Source: Terriglobia bacterium (GTDB taxonomy: Bacteria > Acidobacteriota > Terriglobia > Terriglobales > Acidobacteriaceae). Taken from it: DNA of 64,000 nucleotides. The DNA lies in NCBI GenBank assembly GCA_032252755.1, contig JAVUPY010000041.1:17774-81773 (forward strand). Direction: 5' to 3'. Position 1 is the stretch's first letter. The number at the start of each line of letters is the position of its first letter. Shown piece after piece: positions 16,558 through 27,521 of this stretch. The notes beneath the pieces are model-generated. The model searched no databases, was not told where the DNA came from, and worked only from the letters and a program-made list of their open reading frames with translations. The position numbers were made by a program, and so were the translations under genes.

Positions 16558-19500
16558 TCAGAAGACAAAGCGAAGACCGAGGCGCACTGAGGTTGGCAGC
16601 TGCCAGAGGTCATTCTTGTTGAAGCGTGGATCGATGATAGTGCCACCATTAGCGGCGTTATACGCTGTCAGCGATGTCATCCAGTCTCCAGATCCATTCC
16701 AGCCGTGTCCGAGGAACTCATTCACGGTTGGAACCGGAACGATTTCTCCGGTCGCGTCGAGGATGTCTAGATCGATTCCTGCCGCCCAGTTAGCTCCGTA
16801 TCCATTCTCCGTCGGAAAGGGATAACCGTACTGAAGTGAGCCCTGGGTAATGTTGCGGTAGCGATGCAACACAGTCTTCTGATTGAACAGATTCAGCACG
16901 TTCACGTTGAATTCAATACTCTTCGATTCACTCTTGAACGGCTTGAAGACCTGTCGAAGCGAAAGGTCCGTTTGCGAGAACCAAGGCAGACGGCCCAAAT
17001 CGCCACGGCCATTCATGATCATCTCGGAGTTCTCGACGGTCGCGATGGTCGTGATTGGGGCGCCACTCTGCAAGGTAAAGAAGGCGCTAATCTGTGGCAG
17101 GTTCTTCGGCAATTGGTACGTGCCGTTGAACTTGAACTGGTGCGGACGGTCGGTATTCAACGGACCGTACGCTAGTTTCCCGTTATTAGCCTGGTAGCTC
17201 AGGTACCACTCGTCGAAATACCGCTCGACGTTTGGATCGGTACGGCCTCCACCGATGGAGGTAGAGGTATCTTCGTCTGAACTGGCCAATCCGCCGTAAT
17301 TGCCATACAGCCGACTATAGGTGTAGCTGAAGTCGGTCATCCAGCGTTCGGCGAACGGTCTCCGGATACGGAACTCACCCGCGTTGTAGTTGCGCTTCGC
17401 CTTCGGAGTCGGCGGAAGGTCGATAGCCTGAAGTTTCGAAACCGAGTATCCGAACCCAGGGTTAGTGATGTAGTACAGCTCACCTACCGAGGTCAGGACG
17501 CCGACGTCTTCAATTGTACGGTCAAGCTGTTTGTGCACGAACTGGAAGCTGAAAATCCAGTTCTGCGGCAATTGCCATTCCGTTCCAAGCGTCGCGTTCT
17601 GCATTCGCATCGGCTTGATAGCAGGATCGAGGGTGTCGAACGAGGGTAAGCGCCAATCGCGGTCTTCGACAAACTGTAACGGGGTTCCGAGGCCTGTCGC
17701 CGTTGGCACTGGGTAGGGATCGCAGGTGGTGCTCCCACCCGTGAGCGAACCGGTGCAATTCGGAGAGAAGCCGTCTGCGGCATGCGCTTGACCCATTCTG
17801 AACCAATTGTTAGCCGCATCCGTATTCAGCAGGTAATACTGGCTGTGCCACTTGAAGCCGCCAAACGAGCCTTCCGCCATGGTCAGCTTCATTTGGTCGT
17901 AGAACATACCCCAGCTACCGTAGATCTTCGCTTTGCCGTTCCCTAACAGGTCGAACGATGCTCCGAGACGAGGAGCAATCTTGTCACCATATCCCCACTT
18001 CACGGCAGCATGTTGGTACTGCGGTATCGAGCTAAACGAAGGAATCTCTTCCGATTCGAAACGGATGCCGGGATTAACCGTGAGCCGATTCAAAATCGTC
18101 CACGAATCCTGGAAGAAGAACGCATTGTGATCGGTATGCAGTTTTGCGAGTTCGCCAAACGGCGAGCGGACTTCAACATAACCGCACGGGTCATAAGTGT
18201 TTCCATCTGGACCTACACAAGAGCTGGTGCGCTGTCCGGCGAGGCTGTTGTAGGGGCGGCCCCACGCGAATCTCATATAGTCGTAGACGTGTGCACTGGC
18301 AACATCCAGTGCCCAACGTTCCCAGATATATCCAGCCTTGAAGTTATGCACTCCACCAAGATTGAAAGTCGTGCTGCCGACCGTGGTCCAGCTGAGCTTC
18401 TTCTGGAAATTCTCGGTCGTTGCGTAGACATCATTGGGATCCTGGTTGAACCACCCGCTGGGAACATATCCTTCCTGGCCGGGCTGCCAACCAATCACCG
18501 AACTGGGATCGTAGCGGGCGTTCAGTGTCGGTACGCTCGGCTGGAGGAACTGGATCAGATTGTTGGCGTTGAAGCCATAGCGGCTATCGACCAGGATCTT
18601 CGGAGTAACTGTCCACGTGGCTCCGCCGCCAAAGCTGTATATCGGATATTTGTAGCCTTCATTCCGCCAGTTGTAGCTGGAAGAACTTAGACCAAATTCC
18701 TTACCACTCGTCGGGTCTACATAAGTTATGTAGCTCGGCAGACCACCTACGTAGCGGAAGGTATCCTGTGAATAGTTAAGGAACAGGCGCAGCTTTTGGA
18801 ACGGCTGAAGATCGATCTTTGCCAGTCCAGCGCGACGCGTCCTTTTCTGTTGGAATTCCTGCTGCACGCCATCGTCCAACATAGTCTTACGCGAGATGTT
18901 GTTGAACGTAGGGTTTGCATTTACAAAAAACCACGCCTTATCCTTCCAAATCGGACCACCCACATTGAAGCCAATTTCATTGGAAGTGAAATGGTCGCTC
19001 CCAAATGTCCTGTCGGCGACCTTTGTGGAGTCCACTGGGTCTACATAGACGCGGTGGCAATTATATCCACCACCCGTCGAATCACCTGAGAAGTTTAGGA
19101 AACACCCACTCAATCCGCTGCCCGTGTAATAGTAGTAGCCCATCCCGTGGAAATCGTTGGAACCGCTCTTCGTAACAACTGAAACCACGCCGCCCATCGC
19201 ACCGCCAAACTCGGCTTCATACCCGCCGGTCTTGACCTGCATTTCCTGGACGACTTCGGTTCTCACCGTCTGGTTATTCAGGCCATTGAAGATGTTCGAC
19301 GTCGTGACACCGTCGACGTAGAACTGATTCTCTGAACCCGAGGCGCCATCAACGGAAATTCCGCCGGCGAACGTCTCCTGGTTAACGCTCGGAGCCAATC
19401 TAACGAAATCGTCGGCGCTGCGCGCCCCCGGGAGGAGGGTAAGAGACTCGCCCTGATACACCTGTGCAGATTCGCTTTTCACGGTATCAATCTGCACGGC

Positions 19501-19875
19501 GTTCGCGCTGACTTCAATCGTCTCCGAAATCGCGCCTACCTCCATGGGCATGTCAATCGAGTAAGACTTGCCGACTTCTACCCTCACATTCTCCTGCAGG
19601 GCATGCTTGAAGCCGCTCTTTTCCACGATGACTCTGTACGTTCCAGACGGCAGATTACGGGCAAAGAACAAGCCCGCGGAATCGGTTGTGCCCTCGATGG
19701 GTCGGATTAGAGATGGCGAGGAGACCGTCACTTTCGCATCTGGAATCACAGCCTTCGAAGGGTCGACTGCTTTAACCACTAGATCGCCGGTTAACTGCTG
19801 AGCTGCCAGCGGTACCGCAACCAGACATAACGCAAGCAGCGCGAGTACGACTGCGTAGCCCTTACTAAGTCTCAT
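16558..19875 (-). CDS. TonB-dependent Oar-like outer-membrane receptor
   Basis: 1105 residues from ATG 19875, chosen because AGGAGG lies just upstream and the protein then opens with a signal peptide (MRLSKGYAVVLALLALCL, cut after LAA). Next is a carboxypeptidase-regulatory domain (about 28-110), a TonB plug (DDFVRLAPSVNQETFAG... GMGGVVSVVTKSG-like region) and a large beta-barrel ending in an aromatic residue (LGLRFVF). This architecture is highly expanded in Acidobacteriota and takes up large substrates or helps secretion; the ligand is unknown. A longer frame to 19938 lacks support. Two operator-like repeats lie about 250 bases upstream. Confidence 0.92.
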   Translation of the reverse strand: MRLSKGYAVVLALLALCLVAVPLAAQQLTGDLVVKAVDPSKAVIPDAKVTVSSPSLIRPIEGTTDSAGLFFARNLPSGTYRVIVEKSGFKHALQENVRVEVGKSYSIDMPMEVGAISETIEVSANAVQIDTVKSESAQVYQGESLTLLPGARSADDFVRLAPSVNQETFAGGISVDGASGSENQFYVDGVTTSNIFNGLNNQTVRTEVVQEMQVKTGGYEAEFGGAMGGVVSVVTKSGSNDFHGMGYYYYTGSGLSGCFLNFSGDSTGGGYNCHRVYVDPVDSTKVADRTFGSDHFTSNEIGFNVGGPIWKDKAWFFVNANPTFNNISRKTMLDDGVQQEFQQKRTRRAGLAKIDLQPFQKLRLFLNYSQDTFRYVGGLPSYITYVDPTSGKEFGLSSSSYNWRNEGYKYPIYSFGGGATWTVTPKILVDSRYGFNANNLIQFLQPSVPTLNARYDPSSVIGWQPGQEGYVPSGWFNQDPNDVYATTENFQKKLSWTTVGSTTFNLGGVHNFKAGYIWERWALDVASAHVYDYMRFAWGRPYNSLAGQRTSSCVGPDGNTYDPCGYVEVRSPFGELAKLHTDHNAFFFQDSWTILNRLTVNPGIRFESEEIPSFSSIPQYQHAAVKWGYGDKIAPRLGASFDLLGNGKAKIYGSWGMFYDQMKLTMAEGSFGGFKWHSQYYLLNTDAANNWFRMGQAHAADGFSPNCTGSLTGGSTTCDPYPVPTATGLGTPLQFVEDRDWRLPSFDTLDPAIKPMRMQNATLGTEWQLPQNWIFSFQFVHKQLDRTIEDVGVLTSVGELYYITNPGFGYSVSKLQAIDLPPTPKAKRNYNAGEFRIRRPFAERWMTDFSYTYSRLYGNYGGLASSDEDTSTSIGGGRTDPNVERYFDEWYLSYQANNGKLAYGPLNTDRPHQFKFNGTYQLPKNLPQISAFFTLQSGAPITTIATVENSEMIMNGRGDLGRLPWFSQTDLSLRQVFKPFKSESKSIEFNVNVLNLFNQKTVLHRYRNITQGSLQYGYPFPTENGYGANWAAGIDLDILDATGEIVPVPTVNEFLGHGWNGSGDWMTSLTAYNAANGGTIIDPRFNKNDLWQLPTSVRLGLRFVF

Positions 19876-20120
19876 GGATACAACCTCCTGAGAATTCGTT
19901 TTTGGAAAACGGTGAAAACGCGACCGAAATAGCCTCACATCCCCAACTATCGGGGTTGTGAATGTCTCATTTGGACTTGGAGCCTAGGAGCCCTTACCTG
20001 AACCCGTGGCCTGGAACGGCTGGAACCGTGTTGCTAGGGAAGTGGCAATTGAGAGTCCAAGAGGTGGTAGCGCCTAAGTGCCTGAAAAAGAAGATTGTGC
20101 ATAATAATATCCACAAAAGT

Positions 20121-20170
20121 GCTATTAAATTCCGGATTGCCTAGCACTTATAGGCTATTAAATTCGGAAT
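20121..20170. promoter_or_regulatory. paired operator-like direct repeats
   Basis: GCTATTAAATTCCGGAT (20121) and GCTATTAAATTCGGAAT (20154), 33 bases apart, about three helical turns. The second contains a perfect AATTC-G-GAATT palindrome. They sit in the 320-base gap upstream of the Oar-like gene and past the murA stop, in an AT-rich patch. No gene is seen in 19876-20195. Confidence 0.5.
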
Positions 20171-20195
20171 TACAGCTGGAGTGAACTATCAAGAT

Positions 20196-21500
<1,305 letters not shown>

Positions 21501-21589
21501 TGAATCGTGTCTCGTTTCGTTTCATTCTACGGGCAAATGGATCGGTAGTAGTTGAGTGAAAGGTCTTAGCACTTCCGGAATCGTCTCTG

Positions 21590-22543
21590 CTACTTCGACA
21601 CAGGCTTCAACTTTCCGATCGCCTTCCTGACGTTGCCCTTTGCCTTCTTCAATCTCTTTTCCGCGTCTATTCGGGGCACTCCCGCTTCGAGCATGACTAA
21701 AGCAACGGGGACGCTGCCGCCGGCGGCTTGAAGGGCATCGACGGCGGATTCGCGGTCCAGCCCGGTGAGTTGCTGGAGGATGCCGATGCCGCGCTCGGTC
21801 AGCTTGCGGTTCTTCAAGTGCAGGTTGACCATCAGGTTGCTGTAGACGTAGCCCATGCGCGTGAAAGCGCCGGTGGTGATCATATTGAGCACCATCTTCT
21901 GCATGGTTCCGGCCTTCATGCGCGAGGAGCCGGCGAGGACTTCAGGGCCGACGCCGACAACGATGCTGTGCGATGCGAGCTTAGTGATCGGAGTGCCGGG
22001 GTTGGCGGTGATGGCGATGGTCGTCGCACGCTTGCGGCGGGCGTATGCGAGCGCGCCGAGGGTGTAGGGGGTTCGGCCGCTGACGGCGAGGCCGATGACG
22101 ACATCTTTTTTCGTCGGCTTCTTGCTGGCCATGTCGTGTTCGCCCATCTCTGTGGAGTCCTCGCTGACTTCAGTTGCGTGCCCGAGAGCGTAGTCACCGC
22201 CGGCGATGAGGTACTGAACGAGCCGCGGCGGGACGTTGAAGGTGGGCACGCACTCGGACGAGTCGAGCGCGCCGAGGCGTCCGCTGGTGCCGGTGCCGAC
22301 GTAAATGAGTCGGCCGCCGTTCTCGAATGCGTGGGCGACTATATCCATCGCCTTCGCGATTGCGGGTAATTGTTTGGCGACGGCTTTCGCAACCTTCTGG
22401 TCTTCGGCGTTGATGATCTGCGCGATTTCGAGGGCGGACTTCTTGTCGAGGTCGACGGAGTGGGGGTTTGGGATTTCGGTGCCTAGCTCGCGAAGTTCGG
22501 TGAGCGGCGGCATATGCAGGAGTCGTGTGTTCTTAGGGGTCAC
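21590..22543 (-). CDS. murQ: N-acetylmuramic acid 6-phosphate etherase
   Basis: 317 residues. Cytosolic SIS-fold lyase that cleaves the lactyl ether of MurNAc-6-P to give GlcNAc-6-P, the key step of MurNAc recycling. The sugar-phosphate-binding motif GTGTSGRLGALDSSECVPTF and the later SRMKAGTMQKMVLNM segment match the family. Start is GTG 22543, directly abutting the TAG of the upstream hydrolase, with an AGG-type site inside that gene, so translation is probably coupled. The ATG 10 codons later has no visible ribosome site. Confidence 0.95.
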   Translation of the reverse strand: MTPKNTRLLHMPPLTELRELGTEIPNPHSVDLDKKSALEIAQIINAEDQKVAKAVAKQLPAIAKAMDIVAHAFENGGRLIYVGTGTSGRLGALDSSECVPTFNVPPRLVQYLIAGGDYALGHATEVSEDSTEMGEHDMASKKPTKKDVVIGLAVSGRTPYTLGALAYARRKRATTIAITANPGTPITKLASHSIVVGVGPEVLAGSSRMKAGTMQKMVLNMITTGAFTRMGYVYSNLMVNLHLKNRKLTERGIGILQQLTGLDRESAVDALQAAGGSVPVALVMLEAGVPRIDAEKRLKKAKGNVRKAIGKLKPVSK

Positions 22544-23647
22544 CTATACCTCAAGCGCCTCAACAACGGCGTCGTGAAATCTTGGACGAACATATTTTAT
22601 GGCCTGGCTGCTGCGATCGGGCCAGACACGATTGGTCAGGAGTGTAACGGAAAGTTGCCGGACGGGATCGCACCAGAGCGATGTGCCGGTGTAACCGAGA
22701 TGTCCGAAGGAGCGTTGCGAAAAGTATTGACCCGACTGAGAGGGAGATGATGGCGTGTCCCAACCAAGAGTGCGCGAAGAGCCTGCTGGCATCTCTTCTC
22801 GACGTGTAAACAGGTTGAGGGTCGAGGGCTTAACGATGGGAGAGCCGAGTCGCAACATGCAGAGTGCGAATTGCGCGAGGTCGGTGACGTTGGAAAATAC
22901 GCCGGCGTGTCCGGAAATGCCGCCCATCACCCAAGCGTTTTCGTCGTGAACCTCGCCTTGAATGATGCGGCCGCGGAAGTCGTTGTTGACGGTGGGGACG
23001 ATGTGGGTGCGCCAGTCTTCGCGCGGGTGATAGCCGGTAAATGACATGCGCAAGGGCTTGAAAATCTGCTCGTCGCAGAAACGGTCAAGGGGTTGGCGCG
23101 CGAGCTTGGAGAGGATCTCGCCGAGGATGATGAAGCCGATGTCGCTGTATTCGGCGCGGTCGAGCGGCGGGTGAGCGAGCGGCATTTCGAGGGCGAGGCG
23201 AAGGATTTCGGCGCGTGATTTCGCGCGCTCGAAGAGTTTTTCATATGCGGGCAGGCCGGAAGAGTGCGCGAGCAACATGCGGACGGTGACGCGCTTTTTA
23301 CCGGGCTCGGTGCCGAACTCGGGGAAGAAGTCGGCGACCTTGGCGTTGAGGTCGAGCGAGCCTTGATCGTAGAGGATCACCGCAGCGGTAGTCGTGGCAA
23401 CCACTTTCGTGACAGAGGCGATGTCGTAAATGGTGCTTGGCTCGACTTTGGGCGAGTTGGTGTCGTATGTGAAATGCCCGACGGCTTTGAGGGCGACAAT
23501 CTCTCCGCGATGGGTGACGCTGACGGCCGCTCCTGGGAAAGCACGGGATGAGACGGCTTCTTCAAGGATGGAGAAGGCGCGGGCGAAGCGCTGATCCTGG
23601 CCGCTGAATGCAGCGACGGGGAGCGGATTGTGGCCAGAAAAGCTCAA
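22544..23647 (-). CDS. AmiE-like serine hydrolase (beta-lactamase fold)
   Basis: 367 residues of the beta-lactamase/class C superfamily. Catalytic motifs: S78-V-T-K81, YSD (in DRAEYSDIGF) as the Tyr motif, and a late HLGYTG replacing KTG. No signal peptide at the TTG start (23647). In Bacillus subtilis the homologous-type protein AmiE (YbbE) is an N-acetylmuramyl-L-alanine amidase encoded with MurQ and NamZ; the abutting murQ here argues for the same role rather than antibiotic resistance. Location may be cytosolic. Activity is inferred from context. Confidence 0.8.
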   Translation of the reverse strand: MSFSGHNPLPVAAFSGQDQRFARAFSILEEAVSSRAFPGAAVSVTHRGEIVALKAVGHFTYDTNSPKVEPSTIYDIASVTKVVATTTAAVILYDQGSLDLNAKVADFFPEFGTEPGKKRVTVRMLLAHSSGLPAYEKLFERAKSRAEILRLALEMPLAHPPLDRAEYSDIGFIILGEILSKLARQPLDRFCDEQIFKPLRMSFTGYHPREDWRTHIVPTVNNDFRGRIIQGEVHDENAWVMGGISGHAGVFSNVTDLAQFALCMLRLGSPIVKPSTLNLFTRREEMPAGSSRTLGWDTPSSPSQSGQYFSQRSFGHLGYTGTSLWCDPVRQLSVTLLTNRVWPDRSSQAIKYVRPRFHDAVVEALEV

Positions 23648-23723
23648 GGTACGGGTACGAGGTGCGAGGCACGAAGTGCGAGTGGAGGTGGTTTTAACCT
23701 CGTACCTCGACCTAGTACCTCAG
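23647..23723. repeat. inverted GAGGTRC heptamer arms, locus 1
   Basis: Left arm in 7-base steps (AGGTACG at 23647, then GAGGTGC, GAGGCAC, GAAGTGC at 23659-23679). Right arm at 23697-23723 (ACCTCGTACCTCG, CCTAGTACCTCA) is complementary. Predicted hairpin between the divergent AmiE-like and AmiE-NamZ genes. Confidence 0.85.
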
Positions 23724-23819
23724 CCGGTCGCTTTGCGATGAGGCCGGCGCCAGCTTCTATGATAAACGTTCGCAAATCTGATGCGTCGCGTGGTAGATTT
23801 CGAGGAACCCAGAATCACA

Positions 23820-26222
23820 ATGCGAACACATACAATTCGAAACCGGCGCCCCGTCCTCGTTCTCCTCATCCTGTTCATCTTAATTATGTCCGTCGCGAGC
23901 AGTGCGGCGACAAAACCCGCGAAGAAAAACGCGAAGTTGTTTCCCGCCGTCGATGCGGCCATCCAGCAGGCCATCCAGAATGGCGACATTCCTGGCGCGG
24001 TGCTGGTGATTGGCCACAACGGTCACATCGTTTACCGGAAGGCGTATGGCGAGCGATCGCTGGAGCCGACGCGCGCGCCGATGAAGATTGACACGATCTT
24101 CGATATGGCGTCGCTGACGAAAGTGCTGGCGACGACCGGTTCGGTAATGCACATGTATGAACAGGGGATGTTCCGTCTGAACGACCCCGTAGCGAAGTAC
24201 ATCCCCGAGTTCGGCAAGTACGGCAAAGACCAGATCACGATCCGCGAATTGATGACGCACTACTCGGGGCTTCCGCCGGACCTTGATTTGACTGAGCCCT
24301 GGACCGGCAAGGAAACCGCGTACCAGATGGCGAATGAGGAGAAATTGATGTCTCCGCCGGGCGCGGTATTCCGGTATTCGGATATCAATTTCATCGTGCT
24401 CGGTGAACTGGTGGAGCGGTTGAGCAAGATGCCGCTCGAGAAGTATGCCGATGCACACATTTTCCAGCCGCTGGGAATGAGGAGTACACGGTTCCTGCCG
24501 CCGGCGAGTTGGTTGCCGCGAATCGCGCCGACCGAGTACGACGAGAACGGTGTGATGCTGCACGGCGTTGTGCACGATCCGACGGCGCGTCGAATGGGCG
24601 GTGTGGCAGGGCACGCAGGATTGTTTTCGGACGGCGATGACGTTGCGAAGTTTTGCGAAGCGCTGCTCGACGGGAAATTTCCGCTGTCGCCCATGACGGT
24701 ATTAAAGATGACGACGCCGCAACAGCCGCCGACGGCGACGATGCTGCGCGGCTTGGGGTGGGATGTGGATTCGCCGTTCTCGACGAATCGTGGCGACCTG
24801 CTGCCGCTGGGGAGCTATGGGCACACGGGATTCACCGGGACTTCACTGTGGATTGATCCGACGACGAATACGTACATTGTGCTGCTGACGAATGGGGTGC
24901 ATCCGCACTTGAAGCCGGGCGGGGCGGTGGTTTCGCTGAGAACACGGGTGGCGACGGCGGTGGCGGCGGAGCTCGAATTGAAACCCGATAACAAGCGCGC
25001 GCTGTCCATCACTGGTTATAACGAGGCGGAGCCGGGATGGCGCCGACTGGCTGCACGGAACGGCGATGTGAAGACAGGCTTGGAGAATCTGAAAGCGACG
25101 CACTTCTCCGAGCTGATCCGCAATGGAACGGCAGAGAAGCCGCGGCGGATCGGGCTGGTGACGAACCAGACGGGACTCGATAACAATGGGACGCGGACGA
25201 TCGACATACTGGCGCACACGCCGGGATTGCAACTGGTCGCGATCTTCAGTCCGGAGCATGGCGTGACGGGCACGCTGGATACGACGGATATTCACAACAG
25301 CAAGGACGCGGCGACCGGGATTCCGGTGTACAGCGTGTACGGCGCGACGGATGCGGCGCGGCGGCCGAGTCTCGACGTCCTGAAATCGCTGGACGCGGTT
25401 GTGTACGACATTCAGGATGCGGGCGTGCGGTTCTACACGTACGAGACGACGCTGGGATATTTCCTGGAGGGTGCGGCGAAGGCGGGGATCGAGATGTACG
25501 TGCTGGACCGGCCGGATCCGATCAATGGTTCGTATGTGCAGGGGCCGGTGTCGATGCCGGGTCACGAGAGTTTCGTGAACTACAGCTCGGTGCCTGTGCG
25601 CCACGGGATGACCGTCGGCGAACTGGCGAAGATGTACAACGCGGAGCGGCACATCGGCGCGAAGCTCACGGTCATCCCGATGACCGGCTGGGTGCGTGGC
25701 GACTGGTTCGATTCGACGGGACTGACGTGGACGAATCCCTCGCCGAATTTACGCAGCCTGACTGAGGCGACGCTGTATCCGGGCGTGGCGCTGGTAGAAC
25801 CGACGAACGTCTCGGTCGGTCGCGGGACGGACACGCCGTTTGAAGTGGTCGGCGCGCCATGGATTAATGCGCGGGACTTTGCGCAGTATCTCAATGCGCG
25901 AAATCTCGCAGGGCTGCGTTTCGTGCCGACGACGTTTACGCCGACTTCGAGTTGGTATGCAGGAAAGGTCTGCCAGGGCGTGAACATTATCGTCACGGAG
26001 CGGAACGTGCTGGATGCACCCGAGTTGGGAATCGAACTGGCTGAGGCGCTGCTGAAGATGTATCCACAGGAGTACAAGATCGACCGCATGCCGCAGTTGC
26101 TTGTAGACGACGCAACCTTCGCCGCGATTCAGCGCGGCGAGGACCCGCGGCGGATCGAGGCGATGTGGCAGGATGAGTTGCAGAAGTTTGAAGAAGTGAG
26201 GAAGAAGTACTTGATGTACTAA
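23820..26222 (+). CDS. AmiE-NamZ fusion (amidase-like plus exo-muramidase)
   Basis: 800 residues from ATG 23820. An N-terminal signal anchor (VLVLLILFILIMSVASSA) implies export. Domain 1 (about 40-390) is a beta-lactamase-fold serine hydrolase with S98-L-T-K101, YSDINF and GHTGFTG. Domain 2 (about 410-800) is DUF1343/NamZ (GH171): GLVTNQTGL, IFSPEHGVTG, VYDIQDAGVRFYTYET, VLDRPDPINGSYVQGP, SVGRGTDTPFE. NamZ removes MurNAc from the non-reducing end of peptidoglycan fragments; AmiE-type domains release the peptide. The two are separate genes in Bacillus. Divergent from the AmiE-like/murQ genes. Domain identities are secure, the joint activity inferred. Confidence 0.88.
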   Translation: MRTHTIRNRRPVLVLLILFILIMSVASSAATKPAKKNAKLFPAVDAAIQQAIQNGDIPGAVLVIGHNGHIVYRKAYGERSLEPTRAPMKIDTIFDMASLTKVLATTGSVMHMYEQGMFRLNDPVAKYIPEFGKYGKDQITIRELMTHYSGLPPDLDLTEPWTGKETAYQMANEEKLMSPPGAVFRYSDINFIVLGELVERLSKMPLEKYADAHIFQPLGMRSTRFLPPASWLPRIAPTEYDENGVMLHGVVHDPTARRMGGVAGHAGLFSDGDDVAKFCEALLDGKFPLSPMTVLKMTTPQQPPTATMLRGLGWDVDSPFSTNRGDLLPLGSYGHTGFTGTSLWIDPTTNTYIVLLTNGVHPHLKPGGAVVSLRTRVATAVAAELELKPDNKRALSITGYNEAEPGWRRLAARNGDVKTGLENLKATHFSELIRNGTAEKPRRIGLVTNQTGLDNNGTRTIDILAHTPGLQLVAIFSPEHGVTGTLDTTDIHNSKDAATGIPVYSVYGATDAARRPSLDVLKSLDAVVYDIQDAGVRFYTYETTLGYFLEGAAKAGIEMYVLDRPDPINGSYVQGPVSMPGHESFVNYSSVPVRHGMTVGELAKMYNAERHIGAKLTVIPMTGWVRGDWFDSTGLTWTNPSPNLRSLTEATLYPGVALVEPTNVSVGRGTDTPFEVVGAPWINARDFAQYLNARNLAGLRFVPTTFTPTSSWYAGKVCQGVNIIVTERNVLDAPELGIELAEALLKMYPQEYKIDRMPQLLVDDATFAAIQRGEDPRRIEAMWQDELQKFEEVRKKYLMY

Positions 26223-26231
26223 AAGACGCTG

Positions 26232-26259
26232 TTCGCGATTTACAGTTCGCGAAGAAGCA
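26232..26259. repeat. heptamer array TTCGCGA
   Basis: TTCGCGA, TTTACAG, TTCGCGA, AGAAGCA in consecutive 7-base steps, ten bases past the AmiE-NamZ stop. Related to TTCGCRR units at 63302-63322. Confidence 0.5.
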
Positions 26260-26300
26260 AACCGCCATCCGCAACAGCCGCCGTTGGAGGAAGGAAATGC

Positions 26301-26376
26301 AGGTCCTTCGACTCAGCCGCGACCGCGCCAACTGCGGCGCGGGAAAGGCAAGTCGCGGCTTCGCTCAGAATGACGG
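26301..26376. repeat. CHPERSA-type dispersed repeat, long form
   Basis: Begins AGGTCCTTCGACTC and ends GCTCAGAATGACGG, with an inner stem GCGCCAACTGCGGCGC. The long form shares its middle with the copies at 29934 and 30635. Confidence 0.85.
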
Positions 26377-26407
26377 CATTTTCTTAAATCCTCAAGAAGG
26401 GGAATAC

Positions 26408-27328
26408 ATGAAGCAGCGTTATTTGATATGCGTGATATTGCTCATCGCGGTTTCTGCGAATTGCACGGAGTTGGGGAAGAAGTTGGGGGCGCTGGCGGCA
26501 AAGCATCAGGGCAAGGTCGCAGTGTATGCGAAGAACCTGGCGACCGGCGACACGGTGGCGATCAATGCGGACGTTCCGGTTCAAACGGCGTCGGTGATCA
26601 AACTGCCGCTGATGCTGCAGGCGTATGAGCAGGTGAAGGCAGGGAAGCTGCACCTGAACGATCAACTCGAGTTGACGAAGGACAACCAGGTGCCGGGTTC
26701 GGGCGTGCTGAGCATGCTGGACCCGGGGTTGAAGCTCACACTGAAGGACACGATCACGCTGATGATCACGCTCAGCGACAACACCGCGACGAACATGCTG
26801 ATCGATGCCGTGGGCCTGAAGCCGACGAACGACATGCTCGCAAAGATGGGCATGAAGAACACGTACTTTTATAAGAAGGTCTACAAGCCGGCAGAGGGGC
26901 CTATGCCGCCGGATCAGAAGAAGTTCGGGTTAGGGAAGACGACGGCGAAGGAAATGGCCGAGGTGCTGGAGAGCATTTACCGGTGCGATCTGGGCGACAA
27001 GCAGCTTTGCACGCAGATGATCACGATCATGCGCCAGCAGCAGTATCGCAACATGATTCCGCGATATATCGAGGCGATGGATACGAGCGAGGAACTGTCG
27101 GATATCGGCGACAAGATTGGGCAATTGGACGATGTGCGGAACGATGTCGCGATTGTTTATTCCAAGAAGGGACCAATCATCATCTCGATCTTTACGTGGG
27201 ATAACGCCGACAAGTCGTGGACGCCGGAGAACAAGGCGGAAATCATGATGGGTAAGATGGCGAAGGTAATCGTGGATACGTGGTCGCCGGAAGGACTGGC
27301 GACGAAGGTGGGAGAGCCGGTGAAATAG
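26408..27328 (+). CDS. class A beta-lactamase-like exported protein
   Basis: 306 residues from ATG 26408 (AGGGG upstream; the open frame further up is repeat DNA). Signal peptide MKQRYLICVILLIAVSANC. Penicillin-recognising motifs: S62-V-I-K65, S123-D-N125 and K236-I-G238 in place of KTG. The omega-loop ExxLN motif that supplies Glu166 for hydrolysis in true class A enzymes is not visible (VYKPAEGPM occupies that place). It is therefore more likely a peptidoglycan-binding or carboxypeptidase-like protein than a resistance enzyme. Same strand as AmiE-NamZ, in the cell-wall island. Confidence 0.8.
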   Translation: MKQRYLICVILLIAVSANCTELGKKLGALAAKHQGKVAVYAKNLATGDTVAINADVPVQTASVIKLPLMLQAYEQVKAGKLHLNDQLELTKDNQVPGSGVLSMLDPGLKLTLKDTITLMITLSDNTATNMLIDAVGLKPTNDMLAKMGMKNTYFYKKVYKPAEGPMPPDQKKFGLGKTTAKEMAEVLESIYRCDLGDKQLCTQMITIMRQQQYRNMIPRYIEAMDTSEELSDIGDKIGQLDDVRNDVAIVYSKKGPIIISIFTWDNADKSWTPENKAEIMMGKMAKVIVDTWSPEGLATKVGEPVK

Positions 27329-27405
27329 GTATTAGGTGCGAGGTACGAGGTGCGAGGAAAACGGCGCTATCTGTCCATACCTCGTACCTAACCGCTCGTA
27401 CCTCA
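27326..27405. repeat. inverted GAGGTRC heptamer arms, locus 2
   Basis: Units TAGGTAT, TAGGTGC, GAGGTAC, GAGGTGC at 27326-27353, starting on the stop codon of the previous gene. Complementary arm at 27377-27405 (ATACCTC, GTACCTA, ACCGCTC, GTACCTC). Spacer about 20 bases. Confidence 0.88.
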
Positions 27406-27521
27406 GGGGCAACTTTGAACTGGTACACAGCTTCTAAGCTCACAAGCGCTCAGAACACTGGAAACGTTGGACGAGGCTATTGGCCTTTGCCAGCCGTCAC
27501 GTCTCACTTGATGGAGAGCCC

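Noticed and set aside
22544..27328. Antibiotic-resistance cluster of three beta-lactamases
   Set aside because: Motif details (HxG variants, missing ExxLN) and coupling to murQ and NamZ point to peptidoglycan turnover.
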